In this document: in pieces, positions 11,223 to 22,937 of the stretch
How the letters are laid out: each line of letters starts with the position of its first letter
Numbering within the stretch: position 1 is the first letter of the stretch
NCBI GenBank assembly: GCA_030760725.1
Contig: JASWHV010000019.1
Location: forward strand, 35,281,944-35,345,943
DNA length: 64,000 nucleotides
From: Neostapfia colusana
Taxonomy: Eukaryota; Streptophyta; Magnoliopsida; Poales; Poaceae
Direction of reading: 5' to 3'
Position numbers and translations under genes: made by a program
The notes under the pieces: generated by a model
Database searches by the model: none
What the model saw: only the letters and a program-made list of their open reading frames with translations
Told to the model about the DNA's origin: nothing

Positions 11223-12921
11223 TGTGAGACCTATGTGTGCTGAATACATTGGCTTTGACGATAAAAGTTTTGAATACTACCAAAACACCTTTTTAACAAG
11301 GTCTGACTCTAGGTCCGAGCTCCTGCAAGGTCCGACGATAGGTCCGACTTGTTTTGGGTAGCTCCGGCAAGGTCCGACTTGCTTTGTCTAGGTCTGACTT
11401 ATTTTGACTAGGTCTGACTTGTTTCTGCTAGCTCCGGTGCTAGGTCCGACTAGCTTTGGTAAGTTCGGTGCTAGGTCCGACTAGCTTTGGTAAGCTCCAG
11501 TTCAATGTCCGGTTAGCTTTAGTAAGGTTCGGAGCTTGATTGCAATGGTTCTGCTTAACTTGCAATGTTTTGAACTTGCTTTACTCTTATGGAAAGTTTG
11601 CTTAGTATTATTTTACTACGTTTTTGGTGTTTTTTGGTGGTTATGGCTGATATCATTTTGCTATGGTTTACAACATGCTTATGTGAGGTGCTCACGTAAC
11701 ATGTTGTAGTTTCGGAACTAACGAGAGTCAAGTCGAGGACTTGTGCTCGGAAGTATTGGTTGTTTATTCATGTGCAGGTGTTGCTTGAGTTCAAGACATG
11801 GCTAGTGACGGGATCCATTGAACTAGTCTTAGGGAGAAGATGAGGTTCAACAACCAAGTTCGGGAGGAATTGTGGTTGAGTTGATCGGGAGGTTGCGCAA
11901 TCTGTTTGAATCAAGAATAATGCATATGAAGCTATCTTGGACGTTGTTGGAAGGTGTTTGCACGTGTGCAAGGAGTGCATGGACGTGGCAACATGGTTCC
12001 AAGGCATGGTGAAGAGATATGGGAGTGGAGATATGGTTGAAAAGGTTCAACCGGCTGTATTTTGCGCTCAGGCTGCGGCTGAGGCGGTTATGGTTTGTTT
12101 ATGGAAAGTTTCGAGTTGGTTATAACAGGATCTCGTGTTAGGCATGAAGTAGAGTTGTTTTAGGAATGTTTGGGACGTTCCTAAGGTGTTTGGAAGTCTT
12201 AAGATTGCTTCTATGTGCGTATAGAAGAGTCTTGAGCAGTATTGGAAAGTTACAGTTTGAATCCAAGTAGGAGTAGGAGTCCTAGATTGAATTGGATTGG
12301 CCATAGAGCTGGTTATATAAGCAAGGGAGGCCAAGGCTCGTGGAGAGCACGACATTGGGGCTGTTCCTCTTGTGTTTTGATCAATAAAATTCGTATTCTA
12401 AAGGAACTTTTGTGCCTTGTTCGTCCGACTTGTTTCAGACAAGTTTTTCTCGTCGAGTTTCTCTTCAGCACTACCTTGCTTCGGTGGTTTTATCATAACT
12501 CGAGTTTTACAGATCCAATTGATGTGATTCCTTTTGGGTTGTCTTAAAACTTTGATTATCTATCATCTGGGAAACTTTCACGGTCATTTAATTTGTGGTT
12601 TCTGATCTACACGAGTTTCTTTGCAGTATTCTAGAACTGTTTTTCTCGCGTATGACAGATTGACCTTTGTTCGATCTTTCGATCGTAACTTGAGTTTCTC
12701 TCAACGGATTTTCATGATTCTTGTTGTGAAGTCTTTGTGACTTGATTATCTACAATCTATACTAGTTTTGTCACAGTTGAACACGTTTATATTAGTTGCA
12801 CACACGGTTTCTTTAACAGATCAGTTTTCTGCTGAGGTGTGTTTTGTTGCTGCCGCTGAAAAGTTTTTATCTTCCATTCACCCCCCCTCTGGTAGCTTCA
12901 CACGTGTACTTCAATCCTACA
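11223..12921 (+). repeat. C1 3' LTR
   Basis: Starts TGTGAGACC after the polypurine tract and ends ATCCTACA before GTATTCATGCC of the interrupted G4 RT. TATA lies at 12313-12320 and AATAAA at 12383-12388. It differs from the 5' LTR by many substitutions and by loss of repeat units, so the insertion is not very recent. Confidence 0.92.
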
Positions 12922-14602
12922 GTATTCATGCCGGAGCTTGACAAGTTTGTCGTGGTCTTCATCGATGACCTACTGGTTTATTCCAAGTTGGAGGCAGAAC
13001 ACGAGAAGCACCTGCGTATAGTCTTGCAACGGCTGCGGGATCACAAGCTATACGCGAAATTCAGCAAGTGCGAAATCTAAATATCGCAAGTACTTTTTCT
13101 CGTGAATATTATCTCAGCGGAGGGCATCGCTTTAGACCCGAGTAAGATCGCACAAGTGCTGCATTGGAAGTCCACGAGAACTGTTCAGAGGTACGGAGTT
13201 TCCTCAGACTCGCGGGGTATCATCAGAGGTTCATTCTGAACTTCTCGAAGATTGCCAAGCCTATGACAGAGCTGCTGAAGAAGGCTACCAAATATGTTTG
13301 GAGTCCAGCATGTGAAGCAGCGTTCAAGGCATTAGTGAAGCACCTAACATCAGCACTGGTTTTGGCGCAGCCGTACACAACAAAACCGTTCGATGTGTAC
13401 TGCGATGCATCCGGCATTGGGCTCGGTGTGTGCTGATGCAAGACCGAAGAGTGGTCGCGTATGGATCACAGCATCTCAGGAACCATGAGCAAAATTATCC
13501 AACTCATGACTTAGAGCTCGCTGCCGTGGTACTCGGACTCAAAATGTGGATGCACTACCTACTTGGTAACCTCGTACATTTATATACTGACCACAAAAGC
13601 CTAAAGTACATATTCACTCAGAAGGAGCTGAACATGAGGCAACGAAGATGGTTGGAGTTGATAAAGGATTACGAAATAGAGATCCATTATCACCCCGGCA
13701 AGGCAAACGTAGTGGCGGATACGCTGAGTCGTAAGTCACACGTTAATAATCTGACCATCACTCCGTTGGAAGAGAGCAGACCACCATTACATGTAATTTC
13801 ATATGGAGCTCTCTATGATTTAGCTTTTATCCCTACTATCCGTGAAGAGAGAGTGGCAGCCCAGAACCATGACAAGGGCATGTCAGCTTTGCGGAGACGT
13901 ATAGACAGTGGGGAACTGAAATGTTTCCGGAAGGACGGAGGCAGTGTCCTGTGATTCAAGAACAGGATAGTCATACCCCGTAACCCGGAGTTATGGAAGA
14001 AAATGCCTCACACCACTGAATTGGTGTGAGTCTGGCGAAAGGGTCACCTTCGGGATTGATCTTGTCAATAATGCGGAAGCAAAGGTTCGGCTGATTCAAA
14101 CGAACTTAAAAGCCGCCCAATCCTGACAAAAACAGTATGCGGACCGGAGAAGACGCCCGCTAAATTCGAAGTCGGTGATCACGTGTATCTATGTGTGTCT
14201 CCATTGAAGGGCGTGAACAGATTCAGGGTGAGAGGAAAGTTGGCACCCCGATTCATCGCTCCATTGCAAATTATAAAAAGATGTGCATCAGTTGCATACC
14301 GGCTGGAATTACCAGCAACATTCACCGGTTTGTACTACATCTTCCACATTTCTCAGCTTAGGAAGTGCATCAAGTTTTCAACCACCATTCAGCTGGGGAA
14401 TATCGAGGAACCGAAACTGGATCTCACGTATCAGGAGGGACTGGTTCAGATCATCGACATAAAGGACCGAACCACACGTGACCGTATGTTGTGGTTCTAT
14501 AAAGTTTTATGGAGTAATCACTCCAAGATTGAAGCAACATGGTAGAGTGAAGGATTTCTTCGCGCCAATTATCCTGACTTTGTAACGTCGCATATCCTGT
14601 AA
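12922..14602 (+). pseudogene. pol: Gypsy RT, RNase H and integrase-tail remnant (G4, part 2)
   Basis: This continues the RT cut at 3010. [10 protein letters not shown] of the RT palm is at about 12958-12990, and a Trp codon is replaced by TAA near 13078. RT connection (13164-13436) and RNase H (13430-13954, [22 protein letters not shown]) lie in different frames. After NPEL (about 13990) the sequence jumps through AAAAT to the block before CHROMO, losing roughly 670 bases: zinc finger and DDE core of integrase are gone. The integrase C-terminus and chromodomain follow (14183-14602, [11 protein letters not shown]), with a TAG at 14543. The element could not have moved on its own. Confidence 0.9.
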
Positions 14603-14673
14603 TTTTCCACCGTCCTCTCTCTCATTTTTACGTTATAATCTCAGGACGAGATTCTTTTAAGGGGGGTGGAATG
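14603..14673 (+). other. G4 3' end and polypurine tract
   Basis: The conserved ACGAGATTCTTTTAAGGGG motif precedes every Gypsy 3' LTR here. The tract AAGGGGGGTGGAA (14661-14673) touches the LTR start TGTAAAGG. Confidence 0.85.
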
Positions 14674-17600
14674 TAAAGGTTCCAAAATTTTGAATACAAA
14701 GGGCCTGAAGTTTGAACACCATTTGGTTTCAAGTTTATAAAAATTTGGATTTGTTTAAATTTTTCCACATGTGATGACACACATAAGTGTCCCACCACTC
14801 TAGCCTAGGATCAATTGAGTGTTGGGGGACAAAGTTAATTTAAAACCCATGTGTAAGCTCTCATGTGCAAGGAGGATGTAACAGCCCTGACTTTTGTAAA
14901 GTTTGATTTCAACTATGAGAGAAAGTTAAGGTAAAGGAATAGCTTGATCATGTGTCACATGAAATAATCAACCCAAAAGTGGTCATGTGAGGGAGTTAAA
15001 AATTTTCTTTAGCCCATGCTTAACACATGTTAACATGAGGAAAGAATGTCACTCCCCAAATCTCACTCATGTGCACATCCCTTACGAGTAGAAGATGAGG
15101 GAAATTTAAACACAAAATTGAATCGTTTAAAAGTATTAATGATCAGATTGTCTAAATGCATTTGAGTAAATTCACCAGTGCATTCCTCAAGTATTCAAGA
15201 TTTTAAGTTCCAAATTTGGAGAATTTTGGTGCCCATCTATCATTTATTCGAAGGAATATTCGAGAGCACATTCAAATTCAAATTTGAATTTGGAAACTGA
15301 ACCAAATATGCTCAATTTTGAAATCTGATTTCATATTCAAACTCCTCACATCATGTTTGTCCTATCCTCCAAAATTGGTGAGATTTGGACAACATTTGTG
15401 AGGTAATATTAAAGCACAGTGGAAGGATATTTGAGGTGTGCTGGGACCAACATGTCATCCACACACAGGGTTCAACCGCCTCTGTTTTATCCCGGGCACA
15501 CGCGCGCTCGACAGCAGCTTCTCGGACCATGCTCGTGCCTGACCGACGCCACCTCCTGCTCCTCTTCTCGGTTCTCCGGCTCTTATCCTCCACACCCATG
15601 CACAAGCCAACTTTGCTTCTCTCCAACTCACGCTCACGTTGCTTGGTCGCTTGCTCACGCTAAGAACAGCCACTGTGCCTCTCTGTTCTTCCGATCACCA
15701 CAGCCAACCGAGCACTGGATGCTCGAGCTGTCCACACAAAAAAGCAGCGCCCGCTTGTGCTCTACCGTGATATCCCCACAACTCCAACGTTCCTAGCTTG
15801 TGGTGCTCGCAAATCAATGATCGGCGCCAAGAACCGAAGCTCACCGGCGGAAGTCCAACTCGGGTCACCGTGGACAGCAAGGTACGGTCCTCTTCGTCGT
15901 CACTTCTCTACATGAAAGAGGTGTGCATGCATGTCCTGATCGTGTATCCAGAGGCCGTTTAGCATTTGCTAGAACTGGTAGCAAGAATTTCGCCGTTTCC
16001 CGAACCCTAGTACATGCGGGTAAGGCTCGGTCTACCCCAAAATTTGAGTTACTCGGGGAAGTAATGCCCGAGAAAGTTTGCAAGGACCTGCCTTACGTCC
16101 TAGCGGTCCTCCTCGAAGTAGAATCGAGCAAAATAATCCATAAACGACCAAGTTATTGCTATTTTTCGTGCCGCCATGGAAAAAGAAGCTCGGGTCACCG
16201 TGGAGCCCTCGGTTGCCGGCCATTTCACTGGCGTTAGAGTCCATCTCTAGTTTCTACACAGTCCAATGGTGCTCTAGAGCTAAAAATCAGAGAGTTTGAT
16301 GAAGGATTGGGCTCGGTCAACCTCGCCGGAACCCTAATGGCGTGCTGCCGCCGTTGCGTACCCCTTTCCGGGCATTGCTGACTGCCGTCGAGTCCAATAG
16401 TGAGTTCAGCATGTCAAATTAAGGGGGGGGTGGCAAGTAGGAGCCCGGGGGATGGCCGGAAAGTTGGTTCCGGTGACCCTTGCCGGAGGGCGCCATCGTT
16501 GTCCTCTGTTTGGCGAGAGGAAGATGAAGAGCTATCACATGGGACCCACTGGCAGGTGTTTAAACATTTCAGAATTTCCAGATTTCAGTTTGAACTTTGG
16601 AGAGCCATAACTTTGTGTAGGAGTGTCCAAAAATTGTCAAATAAATTTTGTTGGATTCCTCTCAGAGAGTGCTATCCAGGGGTGCGGCCCAATAATTAGG
16701 AAAATCCCTGGATTTGGCCCGTTAATTCATATAACGAAACTATTTTAGGATTTATTCCAGGAGTTCTATTATTTGGAAAATTCCCAATTATGAGCATGAC
16801 ATTCTTACAAAAATATGTGAACTCCAGTAAAAATTTCAGAGGCATGGGACATCATTTGCTTGGCCAAATGTGGTGTTAATTCTTTATGTCTCTGAAAATT
16901 GGAAAATAGAACAGAGCTCAATTTCAGTTTGTCCCCAAAACTTGTAAAATCATATCTTTGTGTAGGAACCTCCAAATTTAGTGATTCAAATTGGTGTAGA
17001 TTCCGATTGAAAGACTCTATCTAAATATGCAACCCAATTTGTATGAAAGTCAATAATTAATTCTGGAAAATTCTTTGAAGCTTATCAGTAAAAGTATTTT
17101 AGAAGGGGTTTGGTTTATCCAAAACTCCTCAAATTTTGCACAATAATCCTTAGGGTGTTATTGAACTCCTGTAAAAATTTCAGCTCATTTGGAGTTGATT
17201 TGTTCTGGGCTGTGTTCAAATTCCCAAAGTGCTGTGTTCAAATGAATACAGAAACATTTTCAGAGAGTTCCCAAAACATGGAAATCCAGTTCTGGGCAAT
17301 TTATAGCTCCAAAAATCATAGGAAAATTCAGACATGCTCTATGAACTATAATTGAAATTGTAGTTCACTGAGTTTTGCATGAAGATATGAGTTACTTCAG
17401 AATTAATTACTTGTTTCTTAATTGCTTAAGGAATTGTTCTGAATAAACCACTCAATGAAAAGTGTTAATTTTTGGTACAGAACACTTTCATTTGATCAGT
17501 AACTCACATGTAAATTTTCAGCTCAAGTTGATCCTTGGATCTTCCTGTCCTTGTTCTCTAATCTCATGTATGTCAAAAAAACATAAGGATTAGTGTGGGT

Positions 17601-18242
17601 ATTATGGGAGACACCATTTCTTTCCACTTTAGCTGCAATTTGGCTAGCTAAGTCCCTTTGTAGTATATGACTTCCTGTAAAAATTTCGAAGTCATTGGAG
17701 ATCAGGATTTGTAGTTATACCTAAATCATGTTAGCTCAACTTATATGTCCATTAGGAACTTAGCTAGGGATGTAATGAAACATCTAAGGCAGATTTAGTT
17801 CCTTTGATTTCTTTGCACAACAGAGGCAAAAATATCATCCTAGCATCTCCACACAGACTCTGTTCTTAAGAAGTTTAAGTCTCTTAAAGTCTTTAAATTG
17901 CATTATAAAAGATTATGTCGATAGTGATCACGACGAAGAACTTTGATGGAGCCATACTTTGACGTGTGGATCAGTTGAGCAAATTCAGAAGTATTAAGGG
18001 ATCGAAGCTCACTAACTTCTATTATATACTACTACCCTGCAAAACAGGCAACCTCCGGTTTGCATGAGCCTTTTATAAACTATATTGTTTTGAGAATTTA
18101 CATTGAGTACCCACTTTACTTATGCATTAGAGTCTTGTTTGAAAACCCAATTGCATAGCCAAGAAAACCTTGGTTTGGTCAAAGGTTTTTAAACCTTGAT
18201 TAGCTACTGCAATGCTAAGATAGTGTAGGATTCGGTACAAGT

Positions 18243-18463
18243 CGAGTAGTTGGAACTGCTCGCGAGAATAGGCTAGAGGCACACTACTCGGGCAAAGATA
18301 GCAAATGGAACACATGGCAAGAAAAATGAGACCGAGCGGACAGTAAGGGCAGCAGGACTTTGGGGCCTGGTTGCATAGCTCCGCTTGTGTCAATTGAGGA
18401 CCGAGCCATGTGCGGGTCTGTTGAACAAGTTAGAACAGTACCAAAGACCTACCGGATATATGG
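18243..18463 (+). promoter_or_regulatory. Palindrome and TATATGG box in LTR-B
   Basis: CGAGTAGTTGGAACTGCTCG (18243-18262, one mismatch from a perfect inverted repeat), then TATATGG at 18457-18463. The same pair with similar spacing occurs in the G1, G2 and G3 LTRs. Candidate core promoter; inferred from conservation. Confidence 0.5.
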
Positions 18464-19414
18464 GATCGGGAAACCGATGATCTCGGGTAGGTGGGTGTTG
18501 AGGCATTGCTTGTCGTCCATAGGGTAGGTTGAGAGCTTGAGGTGTACATCGGCTGGCGGCACTGCAGGTGCGCGCGCATGGACCTCTTGCTCGGGATGAT
18601 AGGACCGGTTCAACATTTGGCTGACGGATGAAAGGTGGTTGCGTACGACGTCCGTGATGGTTGCTGTAGGCAACATCGAGTACGGGCGTACGTGACGGGT
18701 TATTCGGGTAACCCTGTAGGTGTAAATCGATTATAATCGCCGTCCCTCGCGGTCAGTGAGTACCACTTGTTCATTGTACCATGACGTAGAAAGAACAGGA
18801 TAATTCCATGTTAAAATTTGCTAATTGAAAGATGGACTTGGATTGTTAATGATTTTCTGTAGTTTAGAGCTAATTAATATTACTTTCAACCTTAGGCAAA
18901 GCACATGAAAGAAATGCGTTTCTTGTTTGATTGCGGCTCTCTTATGTGTCTTGGCATAAGATTTTCCCCACACTTGCTGCTAAAACTTGAAAGTAAGAGC
19001 AAACTAAATAGGCATGTCTTTTGCAACTTACCTTCCTATTTCACATTGCAATTCTAGAATGTAGAGTTACATGTTTAGGTGAGACAGGTTAGACTTGCTG
19101 AGCCTATGTGCTCATGCTTGCTAAATGAGTGGTTTTGCAGGTTAACATCGGTGCTTACGAGAAGGTTTTCTGGTGAGACTCGGAGACTTTTGAGTCGTTT
19201 TACGCATGGAGAACCTGACCGCTGCCGTATGACTTCGTGTTGCTAGCGAGAAGAGTCCGGAGGCTTGACATCATCTTGAGTGCTTGGTAGATATGAAACG
19301 TGAGAATAATTAGTCTTCCGCTGTAGTTATTTGATGTAAATTATTTACAAAGAACATTTGAAAGCTTCTGCTTTTGATTTTTGTAATACCTAATTCCTTA
19401 TATGTGTGCTGTTG

Positions 19415-19435
19415 GGTGCCGCGTATCACGGCACC
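19415..19435 (+). other. Terminal hairpin of LTR-B
   Basis: GGTGCCG, seven-base loop, CGGCACC. Compared with the G1b, G2 and G3 hairpins (GGTGCTG/CAGCACC) both sides of one base pair have changed together. Confidence 0.6.
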
Positions 19436-19492
19436 ACCCAATGCGATTCCCGGACGAGCGGCAAGACCCCGTAATTGGGTCGGCCTCTCACA

Positions 19493-19964
19493 CCATATCT
19501 CGTCGAAAAGGCCATCTTCGGAATATCATCCGCTCGGATCTTTATTTGATGATATCCTGAGCGAAGATTCATCTTCGAAAATACACTCGCACCCACAAGT
19601 TGATCGAATAAGATATCAATGTGGGGCAATGGATATTTATTTTTGATGGTGACGGTGTTGAGAGGTCGGTAATCAACACACAACCTCAAGGTTTCATCCT
19701 TTTTCTTTACGAACAGAGCCGAGCATCCCCATGGTGAGGAACTCAATCGAATGAAACCCTTACTCATCAGATCATTGAGCTGCTCCTTCAATTAAGCTAG
19801 CTCATTCGGAGCCATCTTATACGGTCTCCGTGGTATTGGTGTTGTCCGGTGTACAAGTTTGATCTTGAACTCAACATCCCTTTCGGATGGCATGCCCGGG
19901 AGATCATCCGGAAATACGTCCGGGTATTCACGGACCATACAAATATCCTGAGGAGGACCCGGCC
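19493..19964 (-). pseudogene. Gypsy RT N-terminal fragment (G5)
   Basis: Read on the minus strand it gives the G1-like RT start: [15 protein letters not shown], then MAPNELA, a TAA, then [55 protein letters not shown] and AFSTRYG. It is cut after AFSTRYG by the insertion of G4, whose LTR-B ends here. The metal-binding MDL motif reads MNL, so the first catalytic Asp is lost. On its 5' side it is joined to an LTR end (19965) with no primer site, gag or protease. The rest of the RT and the integrase lie beyond the left edge of the window. Confidence 0.85.
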
Positions 19965-20353
19965 TGTGTCACGGGGCCATGCCGCTCGCCCGGGAATCGC
20001 ATTGGGCGGTGCCGTGTTATGCGGCACCCAACAGCACACATATAAGGAAACTGTATTACATAAATCAAAAGCAGAAGCTTACAAATGTTCTTTGTAAATA
20101 ATTTACATCAAATAGCTAAAGCGGAATACTACAATCAACTCACGTCGAATAACTACTGAGCACCCGAGAAGAGGTCCAGCTTGCGGACTCCTCTCGCTAG
20201 CAACACGAAGACATTGCAGTGGCTGGGTTCTCCATGTGTTACATGACTCAGAAGTCTTCGAGTCGCACCGGACAACCTTCTTTATAAGCATCGATGTTAA
20301 CCTACAAAACCACTCATATAGCAATAGTGAGCAAAGGCTCAGAATGACTTAAC
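19965..20353 (-). repeat. G5 LTR, 3' part
   Basis: This is the reverse complement of the last 390 bases of LTR-B, with clear matches such as ACATTTGTAAGCTT, the hairpin at 20008-20028 and the GAGTGGTTTTG segment near 20310. It is cut at 20353, where an unrelated LTR (G6) begins with TGTGACGCCC. Being 5' LTR of a minus element, it should have been followed on the minus strand by a primer binding site, which is missing. Confidence 0.8.
20008..20028 (-). other. Terminal hairpin of G5 LTR
   Basis: GGTGCCG, TGTTATG loop, CGGCACC on the plus strand. It has the same stem as LTR-B, with a changed loop. Confidence 0.55.
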
Positions 20354-21718
20354 TGTGACGCCCTCAATTCTGTGGAAAACCATGGAACCGAGAACTGATG
20401 CATATGTGTGCCCAGGATGTTCATCACACATACACATATGTTTCAAAACTGAATTTAGAATATATATAACCACGAATAACAGAGTTTCTTACAATGTCTC
20501 ATGAGTCTTGGACTCATGCTCACAGCGGAAGTCTTAATCTAACAGCGGAAGTCTTATTTCTATGCAGCGGAAGTCGTCTAACTAGTGCGGAAGCAATCTA
20601 AGCAGTAGCGGTTCCATCTCTACTCCATCCCCACAGGCAAGGTTGAGAACAGATTACACGCCTAATGCTCCACTTGGTCTTCATAGTAATTTTCTCCTGT
20701 TGTTGATGATGAAATAATAATGCAAGTTTGAGTACAATGATGTACTCAGCAAGTGCAGGAAAATATGATATGTATCTCATAACAAGATAGGTATAAAAAG
20801 GCTCATTGCAGAAAAGCAAAGTTATTTATCAAAAACCATGATAAAACAGCAACTTATCTTTAAGTGAATGTAATCCCAACATGTATTAAAATACCAATCA
20901 TACCTCCAATGTTCACTACCTTCCATGTCCCAACCAGTCATTAATCAACCTCATTCTTGTTCTCGAATACCTCCTCGTATTCGCTACCATCTCATAAATA
21001 CCATCTCGTATTCGCTACCATTTCATCTCATAAAACAACTTTGTCTCACTCCGTCCAACCTCGTTGCCATGACTCAACAGTCATGCAACCTATCTCATTA
21101 CCCGGACTCAACAGTTCCAAAAACAAAACCAAAACCAAACCATCCAAAACCATAACCAATAATCGTATCCAATAACCATCCCAACTAATCATGGAAGTTG
21201 GCCAGGCGCTCGTGACCGTAAGCTCGGCTATCATGATAGTTTTAAGACTTTGCAGAGTTTGCACCTCTTTACCCACAAGTTTGTGATTTCTTCACCCGTT
21301 GGCGACTGCAGAACCTCCATTATACCAGTACACAACCGTCGGTGTATGGCCAAGAGATCACAAAATAGTCTTTACAAAGGGGTTACTAGATGTATGGACT
21401 CACTAAGGTTTCACCGGCAGGCTAGAATCTCCCATTCTCCCACCCACGGGCCCCCTCTTGTGCCATGCAGTTCCCAGGGCAGTCCTCACTCGACTCCCAT
21501 TCCCCGCGCCTTCCACGGTCCATAACAATCTAGCAAATTACCTAATTACTGAGCTAAGCCGCACCCATACTTGGCCTTGTGGTGGCACTGTTATCCTGGC
21601 ATGTGCTCGCATGAACCGGTCCTTAGATCTACGGCAAGCAAACCACCATCTCATGCTACCTCATTCACAAACCAAGTCTTGCCTAGATCTCCCTCCGATC
21701 CATGTTCATTAACAACAT
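20354..21718 (-). repeat. G6: fragment of another LTR, probably Gypsy
   Basis: Starts TGTGACGCCC, which read on the minus strand gives an LTR end of GGGCGTCACA, a common form in grass Gypsy LTRs. No coding sequence is seen. It carries four AGCGGAAG-type repeats (20524-20593), an ACTTGCTGAG motif on the minus strand (about 20745) and a C-rich stretch. It was inserted into the G5 LTR and then cut at 21718 by G3, so its other part lies right of the window. Family identity beyond LTR is uncertain. Confidence 0.6.
20524..20593 (-). repeat. Four AGCGGAAG-type units
   Basis: AGCGGAAG at 20524, 20544 and 20566, and TGCGGAAG at 20586, spaced by 20 to 22 bases. Single copies of the same motif (CTTCCGCT on the other strand) lie in almost every other LTR in the window. 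Confidence 0.7.
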
Positions 21719-21761
21719 TGACACGACCCCATGGTCTTGTCGAGCCAGGATCACGCTGAGG

Positions 21762-21782
21762 GGTGCTGCGTTGCACAGCACC
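21762..21782 (-). other. Terminal hairpin of G3 LTR
   Basis: GGTGCTG, seven-base loop CGTTGCA, CAGCACC. It lies about 40 bases from the LTR end. Confidence 0.6.
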
Positions 21783-22715
21783 GGATAACACACATCAAAG
21801 GTACAAAGCGGAAGCAATGTTTTATTATATAAACAAGCTTTATGAACTTTTTTTACAACAAAACATGTTCAGTCTACACTCACGGTCGTAGACTACGCAT
21901 CGAGTTAACGTTCAGCCCGTGAACGTGTCCCCGCTAGCACGCACACACACTAACACGGCGGCGTGCACGAATCCCACTCGACGGGGTTCCCCTCCTGGGG
22001 TTCCGTCTCCTCCTCGGGAGTCCCTTCCTCATAGAACCCTGCAAAAAGCTTCAAACACAAGCAGTGAGCACGAAGGCTCAGCAAGACTGACCCGTCTCTC
22101 CTAAACATGGAACTTCTACATGAGGGGTGATGGGTACATGAGATAAAACAATTTGCAAAGGACACGCCTAATTATTGGAACCTTACTTTAAAGTTTTAGC
22201 AGCAGGTTGTGGAGAACCTTACGCTAAGGCACATGAGAGAGCCGCAATCAAACAAGAAACACATTTCTCTCATGTACTTTGCCCAAAGTTGAAAAGAACT
22301 TTAGTTAGCTCTAACTACAACAAATCATTAACAATCAAAGTCCGTCTTTCAATCAGCAACATTTTAACATGTAACTAGCCTATTCTTTCTACATCACGGT
22401 ACAGTGAACAAGTGGTACTCACTGACCTAGAGGGACGGCGATTGTAATCGATTTACACCTGCAGGGTTACCCGAATAACCCGTCAAGTACGCCCGTACTC
22501 GATGTTGCCTACAGCAACCATCACAAACACCGTACGCAACCACCTTTCACCCGTTAGCCAAATATTGAACCGGTTCCATCGTCCCGAGCAAGAGGTCTCT
22601 GCACGCGCATCTCAGTGCCGCCAGCCGATTTACACCTCAAGCTCCCAACCTACCCTCTGAACGACGGGCAATGCCTCAATACCCAGCTACCCGAGTTACA
22701 CCAGTTTCCCGGTTC

Positions 22716-22937
22716 CCATATAGCCGGTAGGTCTTCGGTACTGTTCTAGCTTGTTCAACAGGCCCGCACACGGCTCGGTCCTCAATCGACACAAGCGGAG
22801 CTATAGCACCCAGGCCCCAAAGTCCTGCTGCCCTTACTCTCCGCTCGGTCTCATTTTTCTTGCCATGTGTATCATGTGCTATCTCTACCCGAGTCGAGTG
22901 CCTCTAGCCTATGCTCGCGAGTAGTTCCAACTAATCG
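22716..22937 (-). promoter_or_regulatory. Palindrome and TATATGG box in G3 LTR
   Basis: On the minus strand the order is palindrome (22918-22937, one mismatch), then TATATGG (22716-22722), as in G1. Candidate promoter, inferred. Confidence 0.5.

Larger units (their letters stand above)
3011..12921 (+). mobile_element. Copia C1: complete but decayed Sirevirus-type element
   Basis: This is a Ty1/Copia element with two LTRs (3011-4749 and 11223-12921), a Met-tRNA primer binding site, gag, pol in the Copia order (protease, integrase, RT, RNase H) and several polypurine tracts. It is inserted in the RT of G4. The flanks rejoin as ...AACTC(A/G)GTA / GTATTCATG, matching uninterrupted copies at 51310-51330 and 62510-62525. 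The first bases of the left LTR are worn, so the target duplication is only visible as GTA. The large coiled-coil gag, the KVTSIRES gag segment, YVDDIIFG in RT and the multiple polypurine tracts fit the Sirevirus (Maximus/SIRE) lineage. Many stops and frameshifts make it non-autonomous. Confidence 0.93.
14674..19492 (+). repeat. LTR-B: 3' LTR of G4
   Basis: Starts TGTAAAGGTTCC directly after the polypurine tract and ends ...CGGCCTCTCACA, where minus-strand RT of G5 begins (CCATATCTCG). At about 4.8 kb it is the longest LTR here. It has an AT-rich 5' part, a GC-rich core (about 15450-16540), an AT-rich stretch with repeated CAGAG/TTCC words, then the conserved promoter-like block (18120-18790), CTTGCTGAG near 19094, CTTCCGCT at 19315-19322 and a terminal hairpin. 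Small ORFs in the GC-rich core (15385-16700) are not shared with other LTR copies, so I reject them as genes. Confidence 0.88.

Noticed and set aside
15385..15796. Overlapping ORFs in the LTR-B GC-rich core
   Set aside because: Several frames are open at once and none is shared with G1, G2 or G3 LTRs.
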